This document shows, piece after piece, positions 52,783 through 62,195 of a DNA stretch of 64,000 bases. The DNA lies in NCBI GenBank assembly GCA_016722375.1, contig JADKJG010000007.1, forward strand, positions 225,983-289,982. Direction: 5' to 3'. The number at the start of each line of letters is the position of its first letter. Within the stretch, counting starts at the first letter, position 1. The notes beneath the pieces are model-generated. The model saw only the letters and a list, made by a program, of their open reading frames with translations, searched no databases and was not told where the DNA came from. A program made the translations under genes and the position numbers. This DNA comes from Bacteroidota bacterium. GTDB taxonomy: Bacteria > Bacteroidota > Bacteroidia > Chitinophagales > LD1.

Positions 52783-54762
52783 TTACGCGTCTATCCGTGC
52801 AAACTTAGCGTGGCTTTCAATGAATTCGCGACGAGGAGGTACCTCGTCACCCATGAGCATACTGAAAATATAATCTGCTTGCGCCGCGCTATCAATCGTT
52901 ACCTGGCGCAGCGTCCGAGTAGCCGGGTTCATCGTGGTTTCCCAAAGTTGTTCAGCGTTCATTTCACCCAAACCTTTATATCGCTGGGTATGAACCGAAT
53001 CTTCCTTGCCTCCTTTGGCTAATTCCTTAATTGCATTTATGCGCTGCTTATCGTCCCAACAGTAAATTTGATCCTTACCTTTCTTGACAAGATACAAAGG
53101 CGGAGAGGCAATGTATATGTGCCCGTTTTCCACCAATACTTTCATATACCGGAAGAAGAAGGTAAGAATCAGCGTAGTGATGTGTGAGCCATCCACGTCG
53201 GCATCGCACATGATGACGATTTTTCCATATCGCAATTTGGCAATATCGAGTGCTTTGGAATCCTCTGCGGTTCCTATTTTTACGCCCAATGCGGTAAACA
53301 TGTTACCGATTTCTTCGTTGTCGTAAATCTTATGCTCCATAGCCTTTTCTACATTCAGGATTTTTCCGCGCAAAGGAAGGATGGCTTGAAAGTGCCGGTC
53401 GCGTCCCTGCTTGGCCGTTCCGCCCGCCGAATCGCCCTCCACCAGAAATATCTCGCTTTCATCACGGTTTTTACTGGAGCAATCAGCCAACTTACCAGGC
53501 AGTCCACCACCACTTAGGACACCTTTTCGCTGCACCATTTCACGCGCTTTGCGAGCTGCAAAACGAGCAGTAGCAGCTAAAACCACTTTGTCAAAAATAA
53601 TTTTCGCTTGCTTGGGATTTTCCTCCAGATAATGTTCTAATACTTCGCCAAAGATTTGCTCTACTGCACCGGCTACTTCATTATTACCAAGTTTAGTCTT
53701 TGTTTGCCCTTCAAACTGAGGCTCCGGAACTTTAACTGAAATTATGGAGGTCAATCCTTCGCGGAAGTCATCACCTACAATTTCCACCTTCAGCTTTTCA
53801 AACATCTTATTTTTCTCACCATAAGATTTGAAAGTTCTCGTCAGTGCCCGTCGAAATCCAGCTACGTGAGTTCCTCCTTCAATCGTGTTGATGTTGTTGA
53901 CGTAACTATGTACATTCTCACTATAAGTAGTGTTGTATTGAAGCGCTACTTCCACCACGATATTGTCGCGGCTGCCTTCTACCCAAATGGGCTGTGGAAT
54001 CAGTGGCTCACGGGTGCTATCTAAGTATTTGACAAATTCAATCAGACCGCCTTCAGAATAAAAATGATTCTGTTTGAAATTGCCTTCTTCATCTTTCACT
54101 CTTTCATCCACAAGATTTAGATGAATGCTTTTGTTCAGGTAAGCTAACTCACGGAGGCGAGCTGCCAAGGTATCATAACTATACACCGTTTGTGTAAAAA
54201 TCGTGGCATCGGGTTGAAAGGTAACAATGGTGCCTCTGTAATCGGTGGTTCCGATTTCCTTTACTGGAGCTAAGGGTTTCCCTTCGGAGTAATCCTGCTC
54301 ATACATCTTGCCCTGACGGTGAACTTGCACCTTCATATGTATAGAAAGAGCATTCACACAAGAAACACCCACACCGTGTAGCCCCCCGGAAACCTTATAG
54401 GAATCTTTGTCAAACTTTCCACCAGCATGCAACACCGTCATAACCACTTGCAAGGCACTGACCCCTTCTTTTTCGTGTATGTCAACCGGAATACCGCGGC
54501 CATCATCCTTTACGGAAATAGAATTGTTTTCGTGGATAGTTACAAAGATGTTTTTACAATGACCTGCTAACGCTTCATCAATCGAGTTGTCCACTACTTC
54601 GTAAACCAGGTGGTGAAGCCCCTTTGCACCTGTGTCGCCTATATACATCGCCGGGCGTTTGCGCACGGCTTCCAAGCCTTCTAACACCTGAATACTGCTG
54701 GCGGAATAATCTGATTTGCCCTTTTTTTCTTCCATGGATATATCTTGAGTTTCTGCTGTCAT
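52783..54762 (-). CDS. gyrB: DNA gyrase subunit B
   Basis: 659 residues. GHKL ATPase motifs: VDNSIDEALAGHC (motif I), DDGRGIPVDIHEKEG (II), GGLHGVGVSCVNALS (III). The transducer domain carries QTKTKLGN. The TOPRIM domain has EGDSAGGTAKQGRDR and DADVDGSHI. The C-terminus is QRYKGLGEMNAEQLWETTMN. It supplies ATPase and DNA-gate functions for negative supercoiling. A short perfect palindrome (AACCGGATTCCGGT) lies in its leader at 54779-54792. Confidence 0.97.
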   Translation of the reverse strand: MTAETQDISMEEKKGKSDYSASSIQVLEGLEAVRKRPAMYIGDTGAKGLHHLVYEVVDNSIDEALAGHCKNIFVTIHENNSISVKDDGRGIPVDIHEKEGVSALQVVMTVLHAGGKFDKDSYKVSGGLHGVGVSCVNALSIHMKVQVHRQGKMYEQDYSEGKPLAPVKEIGTTDYRGTIVTFQPDATIFTQTVYSYDTLAARLRELAYLNKSIHLNLVDERVKDEEGNFKQNHFYSEGGLIEFVKYLDSTREPLIPQPIWVEGSRDNIVVEVALQYNTTYSENVHSYVNNINTIEGGTHVAGFRRALTRTFKSYGEKNKMFEKLKVEIVGDDFREGLTSIISVKVPEPQFEGQTKTKLGNNEVAGAVEQIFGEVLEHYLEENPKQAKIIFDKVVLAATARFAARKAREMVQRKGVLSGGGLPGKLADCSSKNRDESEIFLVEGDSAGGTAKQGRDRHFQAILPLRGKILNVEKAMEHKIYDNEEIGNMFTALGVKIGTAEDSKALDIAKLRYGKIVIMCDADVDGSHITTLILTFFFRYMKVLVENGHIYIASPPLYLVKKGKDQIYCWDDKQRINAIKELAKGGKEDSVHTQRYKGLGEMNAEQLWETTMNPATRTLRQVTIDSAAQADYIFSMLMGDEVPPRREFIESHAKFARIDA

Positions 54763-54968
54763 TTTTTAGGATTATTTGACCGGAATCCGGTTCTTTTTTA
54801 AGGTGTCGCGAAGTTAATATTTCCACCCCCTTTCTTCTTCTTTTTCACAATTATTTTATCCCTAAATAATTCGGACAAAAAACGAGGTGATTTAGCCTCA
54901 AAGAACGCCCTTGTCACACGATCTTTTTACCAAAATGTTACATTTAACACCAAAATTAAGGAAGTGAT

Positions 54969-55601
54969 ATGGATACAATTCGAAAACTGCTTTCGGCAAA
55001 TAAACAGTGGGCCAAACGACAGGTAGAAGTAGAGCCTGATTTCTTCGAAAAACTTGAGAAATTACAGAATCCAGAAATCTTGTGGATTGGATGTAGCGAC
55101 AGCCGAGTGCCTGCCAATGAAATTACAGATACAAAACCAGGAGAAATATTTGTTCACCGAAACGTGGCAAATCTGGTTATTCATACAGACTTAAACCTAT
55201 TGAGTGTATTGCATTATTCCGTGGTGGTGCTTCACGTGAAACATATTATTGTCTGTGGGCATTATGGCTGCGGAGGGGTGAAAGCCGCCATGACGCATCA
55301 AAGTTTTGGGATTCTGAATAAATGGCTCCGGAATATTAAGGATGTCTATCGCATTCATCAGCAGGAAGTAGATGCTCTTGCTACTGAAGAGGAGCGCTTG
55401 AACCGCATGGCAGAGTTGAATGTGAAAGAACAGGTGATGAATCTCGCCAAAACGTCTATTGTGCAAAAGTCATGGGCAGAACACGGGATCCCTCACATTC
55501 ACGGATGGATTTATTCCTTGCATGACGGGATCATCAAAGCTATTGAAATTATACCACCCGGAACGACCTTGGATAGTGTATATCAGTTCGATAGTTTTTA
55601 A
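54969..55601 (+). CDS. can: Beta-class carbonic anhydrase
   Basis: 210 residues. Zinc ligands are in WIGCSDSRVPANEI (Cys, Asp-Arg pair) and CGHYGCGGVKAAM (His, Cys). Hydrates CO2 to bicarbonate in the cytoplasm. The C-terminal Gly/His region PHIHGWIYSLHDGIIK is typical. ATG start at 54969, independent gene upstream of the oppositely oriented ogt. Confidence 0.96.
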   Translation: MDTIRKLLSANKQWAKRQVEVEPDFFEKLEKLQNPEILWIGCSDSRVPANEITDTKPGEIFVHRNVANLVIHTDLNLLSVLHYSVVVLHVKHIIVCGHYGCGGVKAAMTHQSFGILNKWLRNIKDVYRIHQQEVDALATEEERLNRMAELNVKEQVMNLAKTSIVQKSWAEHGIPHIHGWIYSLHDGIIKAIEIIPPGTTLDSVYQFDSF

Positions 55602-55674
55602 AACACGAGCTAGCATCTGATTCTTTCAGATATCAAATGAGTTAAATAGCGTCGTCGTAATTCGCAATAAAAGT

Positions 55675-56163
55675 TTAAAAAAGTGTCGGATTCTTTCCTG
55701 AGGTATTCCCCTCATGTTCCAACAGCCACTGTTTTCGCCATAAACCGCCGGCATAGCCGGTCAATTTACCATCTTCACTTATTACCCGATGGCAAGGAAT
55801 GATAATGGCGATAGGGTTTCTGGCATTGGCATGCCCCACCGCACGCACTGAACCAGGATTTTTTAATTGTATGGCTATGGTACGGTAAGCAGTAGTCTCA
55901 CCATAAGGAATATTGCGAAGTTCAGACCACACTATCTGTTGAAATGCAGTTCCTTCAGGGCTTAAATTCAAGGTAAACTCCTTCCTTTTCCCTTCAAAAT
56001 ATTCCTGTAATTCATCTTTGCACTGCCGAAGAATCTCAGGGACCTTATCAGAATCTTCACCCCGGTCCATTACAAATTTCACCTCGGTAATAAATTTATT
56101 CGTGCCGACTATTTCTAGTTCTCCAAGAGGACAGCCTAGATAAGTCGAGAAATGCTTCTTCAT
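55675..56163 (-). CDS. ogt: Methylated-DNA--protein-cysteine methyltransferase
   Basis: 162 residues. Active-site motif IIPCHRVI with the acceptor Cys; preceding helix-turn-helix (PYGETTAYRTIAIQL, VRAVGHANARNPIAI). It transfers the alkyl group of O6-methylguanine to itself, a suicide repair reaction. The N-terminal domain is short, as in Ogt. Divergent from the SDR gene (41-bp gap). Confidence 0.95.
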   Translation of the reverse strand: MKKHFSTYLGCPLGELEIVGTNKFITEVKFVMDRGEDSDKVPEILRQCKDELQEYFEGKRKEFTLNLSPEGTAFQQIVWSELRNIPYGETTAYRTIAIQLKNPGSVRAVGHANARNPIAIIIPCHRVISEDGKLTGYAGGLWRKQWLLEHEGNTSGKNPTLF

Positions 56164-56204
56164 CTAGGATAAAAGTAGCATTTTCATGATGAAATATAGA
56201 CAGG

Positions 56205-56837
56205 ATGAAGAAGGTTATTGTATTCGGCGCAACAGGAAGAACTGGGCGATACATAGTTCAATATGCTTTGGAGGCAGGCCATGAGGTAACGGCATTTGCT
56301 CGCAATAACAAATCTGTGGTCAAGCACCCTGGTCTAAGTGTTGTTGAGGGGAATGCTCTGGACGAGCAAGCGGTGCTTAATTCTATAAAAGGAAATGAGG
56401 TAGTTATCTCCGCATTGGGAACAGATCAATTAGAAGGAGATGCCGTGAATATGATGAGCGAAGCCATGAAGATTTTTATCAGAGCCATGAAAGAAAATAA
56501 TATCCTAAGAGTGTTAGCGGTTGGAGGCTTAGGGGTATTGCAGTTTAATGAAACGATGCAATTGCTTGACAAACCAGATTATTCACCCAAATATAAAGCC
56601 ATTGGGGAGGGACACAATAAGGTGTATCAGGTGCTTCGTCAAAGCCAAATGGATTGGACTTATGTATGCTGCCCTGATATAGTAGCTGCCGTCAAAACTG
56701 AAAGATATCGGGTTAATAAGGATTACCCCGCAGAAGGTTTATTCAAGATAAATACAGGCGATCTGGCAAATTTCATAGTTAAGGAGATGGTAGAGGATAA
56801 GTTTTTGAAGACCAGAGTTGGTATTTGTAATTACTGA
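56205..56837 (+). CDS. Atypical SDR / NAD(P)H-binding protein
   Basis: 210 residues. The Rossmann motif KVIVFGATGRTGRYIVQYAL binds NAD(P). The next strand segments VTAFARNN and VVISALGTDQ fit the NmrA/flavin-reductase-like atypical SDR family (biliverdin reductase B type). The YxxxK catalytic pair is not evident, so an NAD(P)-sensor or oxidoreductase role is possible. Divergent from ogt. Confidence 0.85.
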   Translation: MKKVIVFGATGRTGRYIVQYALEAGHEVTAFARNNKSVVKHPGLSVVEGNALDEQAVLNSIKGNEVVISALGTDQLEGDAVNMMSEAMKIFIRAMKENNILRVLAVGGLGVLQFNETMQLLDKPDYSPKYKAIGEGHNKVYQVLRQSQMDWTYVCCPDIVAAVKTERYRVNKDYPAEGLFKINTGDLANFIVKEMVEDKFLKTRVGICNY

Positions 56838-56874
56838 CAAAACCAGTCCCTTCATTAGCCTTTCCTCCGCCAAT

Positions 56875-56903
56875 TTGTTTTTTCCACTAAGAAATTATCT
56901 TTG
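56875..56903 (+). promoter_or_regulatory. Promoter of prs-rplY-pth
   Basis: TTG (56875-56877), 18 bp, TATCTTTG (56896-56903), followed by CAGTCCTTTTTAAAA, a region shared with the rplE promoter. Confidence 0.75.
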
Positions 56904-56928
56904 CAGTCCTTTTTAAAAGGCTTCCCTA

Positions 56929-57876
56929 ATGTTATTAACTACAGATGTTCAACTTTTTTCCGGCACAGCAACCAAATATCTAGCTGAGGACATTGCTGAC
57001 CACTATGGTCAAGACCTAGGTAAGATGGACGTTCTTAGATTTAGCGATGGCGAATTTCAACCCGAAATACAGGAGTCTGTGCGCGGTTCATTTGTGTTTA
57101 TTATTCAAAACACCAATGCGCCCGGAGACAATCTGCTGGAGCTACTGATGATGATAGATGCTGTTAAAAGAGCCTCTGCGGACTATATCACCGCGGTGAT
57201 TCCGTACTTTGGCTATGCACGTCAGGATCGTAAAGATCGTCCCCGTGTAGGTATTGGCGCAAAACTGGTAGCCAACCTTTTAACTGCGGCCGGTGCTAAT
57301 CGCGTCATGACGATGGACCTTCATGCGGGACAAATCCAAGGATTCTTTGATATTCCCTTAGATCACCTGAATGGCTCGGCCATTTTCCTTCCCTATATCC
57401 AGAAGCAAAAGTGGAGCAATCTCTGTTTCGCCTCTCCTGATGTAGGAAGTGTGAAAAGAGCTCGCATCTATGCCCAGCACTTCAATGCAGACATGGTGAT
57501 TTGCGACAAATACCGCAAACGTGCCAACGAAGTAGCTGAAATGACCCTAATCGGAAATGTGGAAGGGAAAGATGTGGTCCTAGTGGATGACATGGTAGAT
57601 ACCGGAGGCACCCTTTGCAGTGCGGCTAACATGCTGATGAGCAAGGGAGCTAAAAGTGTTCGTGCCATTTGTACCCATCCGGTACTTTCGGGAAATGCTT
57701 ATGAGAATATTGAAAAAAGTCAACTAAGTGAGTTGATTGTCTCTAACTCACTCCCCCTCAAACAGGAATCAAAGAAGATTAAGGTGCTTAGTGTGGCGAA
57801 ACTCTTCGGTCAGGCTATCAGAAATACACATGAACACAAGAGCATCAATTCCTTATTCCTAACGCCAAGCGTATAA
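56929..57876 (+). CDS. prs: Ribose-phosphate pyrophosphokinase
   Basis: 315 residues. It makes PRPP from ribose 5-phosphate and ATP. Signature segments: SDGEFQPEIQESVRG, FGYARQDRKDRPRVGIGAKL, the MDLHAGQIQGFFDIPLDHL region and the PRPP loop VLVDDMVDTGGTLC. The start at 56929 is 26 bp from the -7 box. First gene of prs-rplY-pth. Confidence 0.97.
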   Translation: MLLTTDVQLFSGTATKYLAEDIADHYGQDLGKMDVLRFSDGEFQPEIQESVRGSFVFIIQNTNAPGDNLLELLMMIDAVKRASADYITAVIPYFGYARQDRKDRPRVGIGAKLVANLLTAAGANRVMTMDLHAGQIQGFFDIPLDHLNGSAIFLPYIQKQKWSNLCFASPDVGSVKRARIYAQHFNADMVICDKYRKRANEVAEMTLIGNVEGKDVVLVDDMVDTGGTLCSAANMLMSKGAKSVRAICTHPVLSGNAYENIEKSQLSELIVSNSLPLKQESKKIKVLSVAKLFGQAIRNTHEHKSINSLFLTPSV

Positions 57877-57918
57877 TTAATAATCATCAAATCGTAAACA
57901 AATAAACAATCATAAACA

Positions 57919-58578
57919 ATGGAAACAGTAGTAATCAACGGCACGCCAAGAACCGAATTAGGTAAAAAGGCTACGCGTGCACTGCGCAAGGCAGGTAACG
58001 TTCCTTGCAATCTTTACGGTGGCAAAGAAACCATCAATTTTCAAGCTCCGGCAACGGCATTCCGCAAACTGATTTACACGCCCGACTTTCGTCTGGCCGA
58101 GATTCAGTTAGATGGCAAATCATACAAAGCGATTCTGAAAGACTCGCAGTTTGACCCCATCAAGGATGGCATTCTTCACCTCGACTTTCAGGAGTTGATG
58201 GATAATGTGAAAGTGAAAGTGGCTATTCCGCTTCGACTTCAGGGAACTCCGAAGGGAATCATAGACGGTGGAAAGTTGGAGCAGGCGTTCAGAAAACTGA
58301 ATATCATGGCTTTGCCTAAAGACCTTCCGAATGTAATCGAAGTAGATATCACCGACATGAAACTTGGCGACATTAAAAGAATCCAGGACATCAGTATTCC
58401 GGGAGTGGCCATTTTGCACAGCGGGAAAAATCCTTTTGCTTCTGTATTAATCCCACGGGCCGTGAAAGAGGAAGTTCCGACGGCGGCAGCAGCTACTCCG
58501 GCAGCGGGTGCAGCACCGTCAGCGGATGCCAAAGCTGAAGCAAAAACCGACTCTAAGGCAGACGATAAGAAAAAGTAA
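57919..58578 (+). CDS. rplY: 50S ribosomal protein L25/general stress protein Ctc
   Basis: 219 residues. The N-terminal L25 domain (INGTPRTELGKKATRALRKA) binds 5S rRNA; the C-terminal TL5 domain follows (VKVKVAIPLRLQGTPKGIID). The tail is Ala/Lys/Asp-rich (SADAKAEAKTDSKADDKKK), as in other Bacteroidota homologues. 42 bp after prs, the usual pairing. Confidence 0.95.
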   Translation: METVVINGTPRTELGKKATRALRKAGNVPCNLYGGKETINFQAPATAFRKLIYTPDFRLAEIQLDGKSYKAILKDSQFDPIKDGILHLDFQELMDNVKVKVAIPLRLQGTPKGIIDGGKLEQAFRKLNIMALPKDLPNVIEVDITDMKLGDIKRIQDISIPGVAILHSGKNPFASVLIPRAVKEEVPTAAAATPAAGAAPSADAKAEAKTDSKADDKKK

Positions 58579-58592
58579 ACCGATAGCAAACT

Positions 58593-59156
58593 GTGGGTTT
58601 TCTGATTGCCGGCCTTGGCAACATAGGCAACGAATACGAAAACACAAGGCACAACATCGGCTTCAAAATTCTCGATCAATTTGCCAATACACAAGGCGCT
58701 CCGTTTCAAATGGAGCGCCTTGCTTTTTTTGCTGAGTATCGCAGTCGCGGTAAGAATATTTATCTCATCAAGCCCACCACTTTCATGAACCTGAGTGGCA
58801 AGGCTGTTCGATATTGGATGAATGAATTTAAAATTCCACAACAAAATTTGCTTGTGGTTCTCGACGATCTCGCTATTCCCTTTGGTCAGGTGCGTTTGCG
58901 CGCCAAAGGCAGCGACGGTGGGCACAACGGACTGAAAGACATTGACGCTGCACTCGGCAACAACAATTATCCGCGCCTGCGCTTCGGCATCGGCAGCGAA
59001 TTTTCAAAAGGACATCAGGTGAATTATGTATTGAGCCCTTGGAGTGGAGAAGAACAAAAACTTCTGCCAGAAAGAATCAAAGTGTCCTGCGACGCTATTA
59101 ATAGCTTTTTATTTGAAGGCCTAGAGAGAGCTATGACAAAGTACAATAAGAGTTAA
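58593..59156 (+). CDS. pth: Peptidyl-tRNA hydrolase
   Basis: 187 residues, GTG start 14 bp after rplY. Signature GLGNIGNEYENTRHNIGF contains the catalytic His; PTTFMNLSGKAV and DDLAIPFGQVRLRAKGSDGG are also conserved. It releases tRNA from prematurely dropped peptides. The prs-rplY-pth order is common in Bacteroidota and other bacteria. Confidence 0.97.
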   Translation: MGFLIAGLGNIGNEYENTRHNIGFKILDQFANTQGAPFQMERLAFFAEYRSRGKNIYLIKPTTFMNLSGKAVRYWMNEFKIPQQNLLVVLDDLAIPFGQVRLRAKGSDGGHNGLKDIDAALGNNNYPRLRFGIGSEFSKGHQVNYVLSPWSGEEQKLLPERIKVSCDAINSFLFEGLERAMTKYNKS

Positions 59157-59225
59157 CAGTTCACAGTTGACAGTTCGAAGTTTTCTTACCGTAAACGGTG
59201 AACCGTTAACCATCAAACCATTCTC

Positions 59226-59837
59226 ATGAAGATTATTTGCATCGGCAGAAACTATTCTGAACACACCAAAGAAATGAACGCGGTCATTCCCGACGATCCG
59301 GTTGTGTTTATGAAGCCGCAAACGGCTTTATTGAAAGACAATAAGCCTTTCTTTCATCCCGAATGGAGTAAGGACATTCATTATGAAACCGAACTGGTGT
59401 TCAAAATCTGTAAGCAGGGGAAATATATTGATGAAAAATTCGCATCAAAATATTATGACGAGGTCACGACCGGTATTGATTTCACAGCGCGCGACCTTCA
59501 GTCCATTCAAAAGGAAAAGAAACTGCCCTGGGAAATCTCCAAATCATTTGACAATTCTGCTGTGGTGGGTAAATTTTTCAAACTCGCAGAACTGGGCAAG
59601 TCCAGCAACTTTCAGTTTTCGATGAAGTTGAATGGCAAAGAAGTCCAGCGGGGCAATTCAAACCAAATGATGTTCTCTCCTGAAAAAATCATTGCCTACA
59701 TCTCTCAATTTTTCACACTGCAAGTAGGCGATTTACTCTATACAGGCACACCGGTAGGCGTAGGCGCCGTGAAACCCAGCGATCGCCTCGAAGGCTTTCT
59801 GGAAATGGAAAAGGTTTTTGATTTTGAAGTGAAATAG
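59226..59837 (+). CDS. Fumarylacetoacetate hydrolase family protein
   Basis: 203 residues. FAH-fold metal site: acidic residues in HYETELVFKIC and the FTARDLQ motif; GDLLYTGTPVGVGAVKPSD closes the active site. Members act as acylpyruvase, oxaloacetate decarboxylase or similar C-C lyases; this short form often has broad acylpyruvate activity. It lies 5 bp before the E1 gene, so co-transcription is likely. Confidence 0.92.
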   Translation: MKIICIGRNYSEHTKEMNAVIPDDPVVFMKPQTALLKDNKPFFHPEWSKDIHYETELVFKICKQGKYIDEKFASKYYDEVTTGIDFTARDLQSIQKEKKLPWEISKSFDNSAVVGKFFKLAELGKSSNFQFSMKLNGKEVQRGNSNQMMFSPEKIIAYISQFFTLQVGDLLYTGTPVGVGAVKPSDRLEGFLEMEKVFDFEVK

Positions 59838-59842
59838 TTTCT

Positions 59843-61369
59843 TTGCCTGTCAAGGCCAAAATTTTGAAAGCAACCAAGGAAACTCTTTTAAACGCATACC
59901 GGCTCATGTGTACCGCCAAAGCTATGACGGAACTTTATGAGGAGCGTAAAGACATCACCTCTAAATATGTCCACGCTACCTCACGAGGGCATGAAGCTAT
60001 CCAACTGGCAGCCGCGTTTCAGTTACTACCCCAGGATTTCGTCTATCCTTATTACCGGGATGATTCCATATTGCTGGGTATTGGGTTCACTCCTTTTGAC
60101 CTGATGTTACAACTGATGGCCAAAAAGACTGATTACTTCTCAGGCGGACGAAGTTATTATTGCCATCCCTCCTCCACGCGCGAAGACCTGCCTAAAATTC
60201 CGCACCAGTCCTCTGCTACCGGTATGCAGGTTATTCCAGCGACCGGTACTGCACAGGGACTTCAGTATAAGGAAGAACAACTGTTAGCCAGTTTCCCCAA
60301 AGGAGAAAATCCGGTAGTTATTTGTTCTCTGGGTGACGGCGCTATAACTGAAGGCGAGGTGAGCGAGGCCTTGCAAATGGCGGTGCTGCATCAATATCCC
60401 ATTATTTACCTTGTGCAGGATAATGAGTGGGATATTTCGGCTCACTCTTCTGAGATCCGCGCACAGAATGCATCAGAATATGCCCAAGGTTTTAAAGGGT
60501 TAAAGGTGGAAACGATTAACGGCACCGATTTCACCGAATGTCTGGATGCTATGAGTAGGGTAGTGACCTATGTACGCAATAATCGGGAACCCTATCTGGT
60601 TCACGCGAAGGTACCGCTGCTTAACCACCACACTTCAGGTGTGAGAAAGGAATGGTATCGTCCAAAAGAAAATCTGGACAGCGACCAAAAGCGCGACCCT
60701 TTCAACCATCTTAAGAAACATTTGCTTTATGAAGTCAATGTAACGGAATCCAAACTGAATGACATAGAAGCTAAGGCTAAGTCGTTGGTACAAAAAGACT
60801 TTGAACGTGCTTTGCTAGAACCTAATCCGGACGAAGAAGATTTGACAACACACATATTCGCCCCTACACTGGTAACGGTAGAAAAAGGAAATCGCAGTCC
60901 CAAAAATGGAAGCGTGGTAGTGATGGTTGACTCTGCTCTACATGCAGTGGATGAAATTCTGCAAAAGCATCCCGAAGCGCTGCTTTATGGTCAGGATGTT
61001 GGTGGTGAATTAGGCGGTGTATTCCGTGAAGCAGCTTTGCTAGCTAAAAAATATGGCGATGGGCGCGTGTTTAATACGCCCATCATGGAAGCATATATAA
61101 TTGGTTCTACAGTAGGCATGAGTGCAGCCGGCTGCAAGCCCATAGTCGAGGTTCAGTTTGCGGACTATATTTTTTCTGGTGTAAACCAGTTATTTACAGA
61201 GGTGTCGCGCTCTTGTTATCTCACCAATGGAAAATATCCGGTTCAGGCCCTCGTGCGCATTCCCATTGGTGCCTATGGCAGCGGCGGCCCCTATCATTCT
61301 TCCTGCGTCGAAAGTTTTGTATTGCAGATTAAGGGAGTCAAAGTAGCCTATCCCCTCCAATGCCGCTGA
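59843..61369 (+). CDS. 2-oxoacid dehydrogenase E1, fused alpha-beta, N-terminal portion (frameshifted)
   Basis: The E1-alpha part (residues 1-320) has the ThDP motif SLGDGAITEGEVSEALQMAV and LVQDNEWDIS. The E1-beta part follows in the same chain (LLYGQDVGGELGGVFREAAL, YGSGGPYHSSCVESF). It is the thiamine-dependent subunit of branched-chain (2-oxoisovalerate) or pyruvate dehydrogenase. TTG at 59843 is the only start giving the usual N-terminus; ATG 59906 is the alternative. The frame breaks at a C4 run (61352-61355), where one C too many turns PSNAAD into PLQCR-stop. Confidence 0.88.
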   Translation: MPVKAKILKATKETLLNAYRLMCTAKAMTELYEERKDITSKYVHATSRGHEAIQLAAAFQLLPQDFVYPYYRDDSILLGIGFTPFDLMLQLMAKKTDYFSGGRSYYCHPSSTREDLPKIPHQSSATGMQVIPATGTAQGLQYKEEQLLASFPKGENPVVICSLGDGAITEGEVSEALQMAVLHQYPIIYLVQDNEWDISAHSSEIRAQNASEYAQGFKGLKVETINGTDFTECLDAMSRVVTYVRNNREPYLVHAKVPLLNHHTSGVRKEWYRPKENLDSDQKRDPFNHLKKHLLYEVNVTESKLNDIEAKAKSLVQKDFERALLEPNPDEEDLTTHIFAPTLVTVEKGNRSPKNGSVVVMVDSALHAVDEILQKHPEALLYGQDVGGELGGVFREAALLAKKYGDGRVFNTPIMEAYIIGSTVGMSAAGCKPIVEVQFADYIFSGVNQLFTEVSRSCYLTNGKYPVQALVRIPIGAYGSGGPYHSSCVESFVLQIKGVKVAYPLQCR

Positions 61370-61370
61370 T

Positions 61371-61931
61371 ATGAAAGGCTTGCTTAAAGCAGGTTTCTAT
61401 GATCCCAACCCAGTGGTGATTTTTGAGCATAAGGGTTTATACTGGAGCAAGGTGAAAGGAACCGAACAGGCCAAAACTGTAGAGCCGGATGAAAATTATA
61501 TCATTCCTTTTGGCAAAGCTCGGCAAGCATTGGCCGCTTCTGAGAAGAATATTAATAACGGTGAATCTCTGGTGGTGATAACTTATGGCATGGGAGTTCA
61601 CTGGGCGATGAATGCCGCGAAGAAGTTTGACCAACAAATTGAAGTACTCGATTTGCGCACGCTGAACCCACTCGATGAAGAAGCGATTTTCGCTGCTGTA
61701 GAAACACATGGAAAGGCGATTGTCTTAACCGAAGAGACCGTCACTCATTCATTTGCCGAAGCTTTGGCCGGAAGAATCTCGAATCACTGCTTCGGCTATC
61801 TTGATGCACCGGTTCAGGTCATCGGGGCCATCAATACGCCTGCGGTCCCACTCAATGAAAATCTAGAAAAGACCATGCTGCCAAATGCAGATAAAGTGGC
61901 GGCAGTGATGGACAAGTTATTGAAGGGATAG
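61371..61931 (+). CDS. 2-oxoacid dehydrogenase E1-beta, C-terminal portion (after frameshift)
   Basis: 186 residues directly continuing the E1-beta domain: MKGLLKAGFYDPNPVVIFEH, then VVITYGMGVHWAMNAAKKF and the transketolase C-terminal domain (EVLDLRTLNPLDEEAIFAAV, VLTEETVTHSFAEALAGRI). Together with the upstream part the protein is about 696 residues, normal for fused E1 of Bacteroidota. It is not an independent gene. Confidence 0.88.
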   Translation: MKGLLKAGFYDPNPVVIFEHKGLYWSKVKGTEQAKTVEPDENYIIPFGKARQALAASEKNINNGESLVVITYGMGVHWAMNAAKKFDQQIEVLDLRTLNPLDEEAIFAAVETHGKAIVLTEETVTHSFAEALAGRISNHCFGYLDAPVQVIGAINTPAVPLNENLEKTMLPNADKVAAVMDKLLKG

Positions 61932-62195
61932 CCAACTTTTTTTCACTGGAGTCTCCTCCACCGAAACTAATTCCGGGTAGTGAGACTCTAGCGGTTAGGA
62001 AAACCGAATATCCTTTACTTTTTAGCTGGCAATGCCATCTTACTTAGAAAGCCACCCAGTTTGTCCCCTTTCCCAACAATTCTAATTTAGATTTGGCCTA
62101 TTTTGCTTCTTCTTATTTAGTAGAAGGCGATAATTCAAGATGAAAATGTGTAATTTTAGAAAATAGTTCATGGTGATAGGATTAATTAAGAGCAG

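Noticed and set aside
54779..54792. Operator palindrome in the gyrB leader
   Set aside because: AACCGGATTCCGGT is a perfect but short palindrome; nothing shows a regulator, so it is only mentioned with gyrB.
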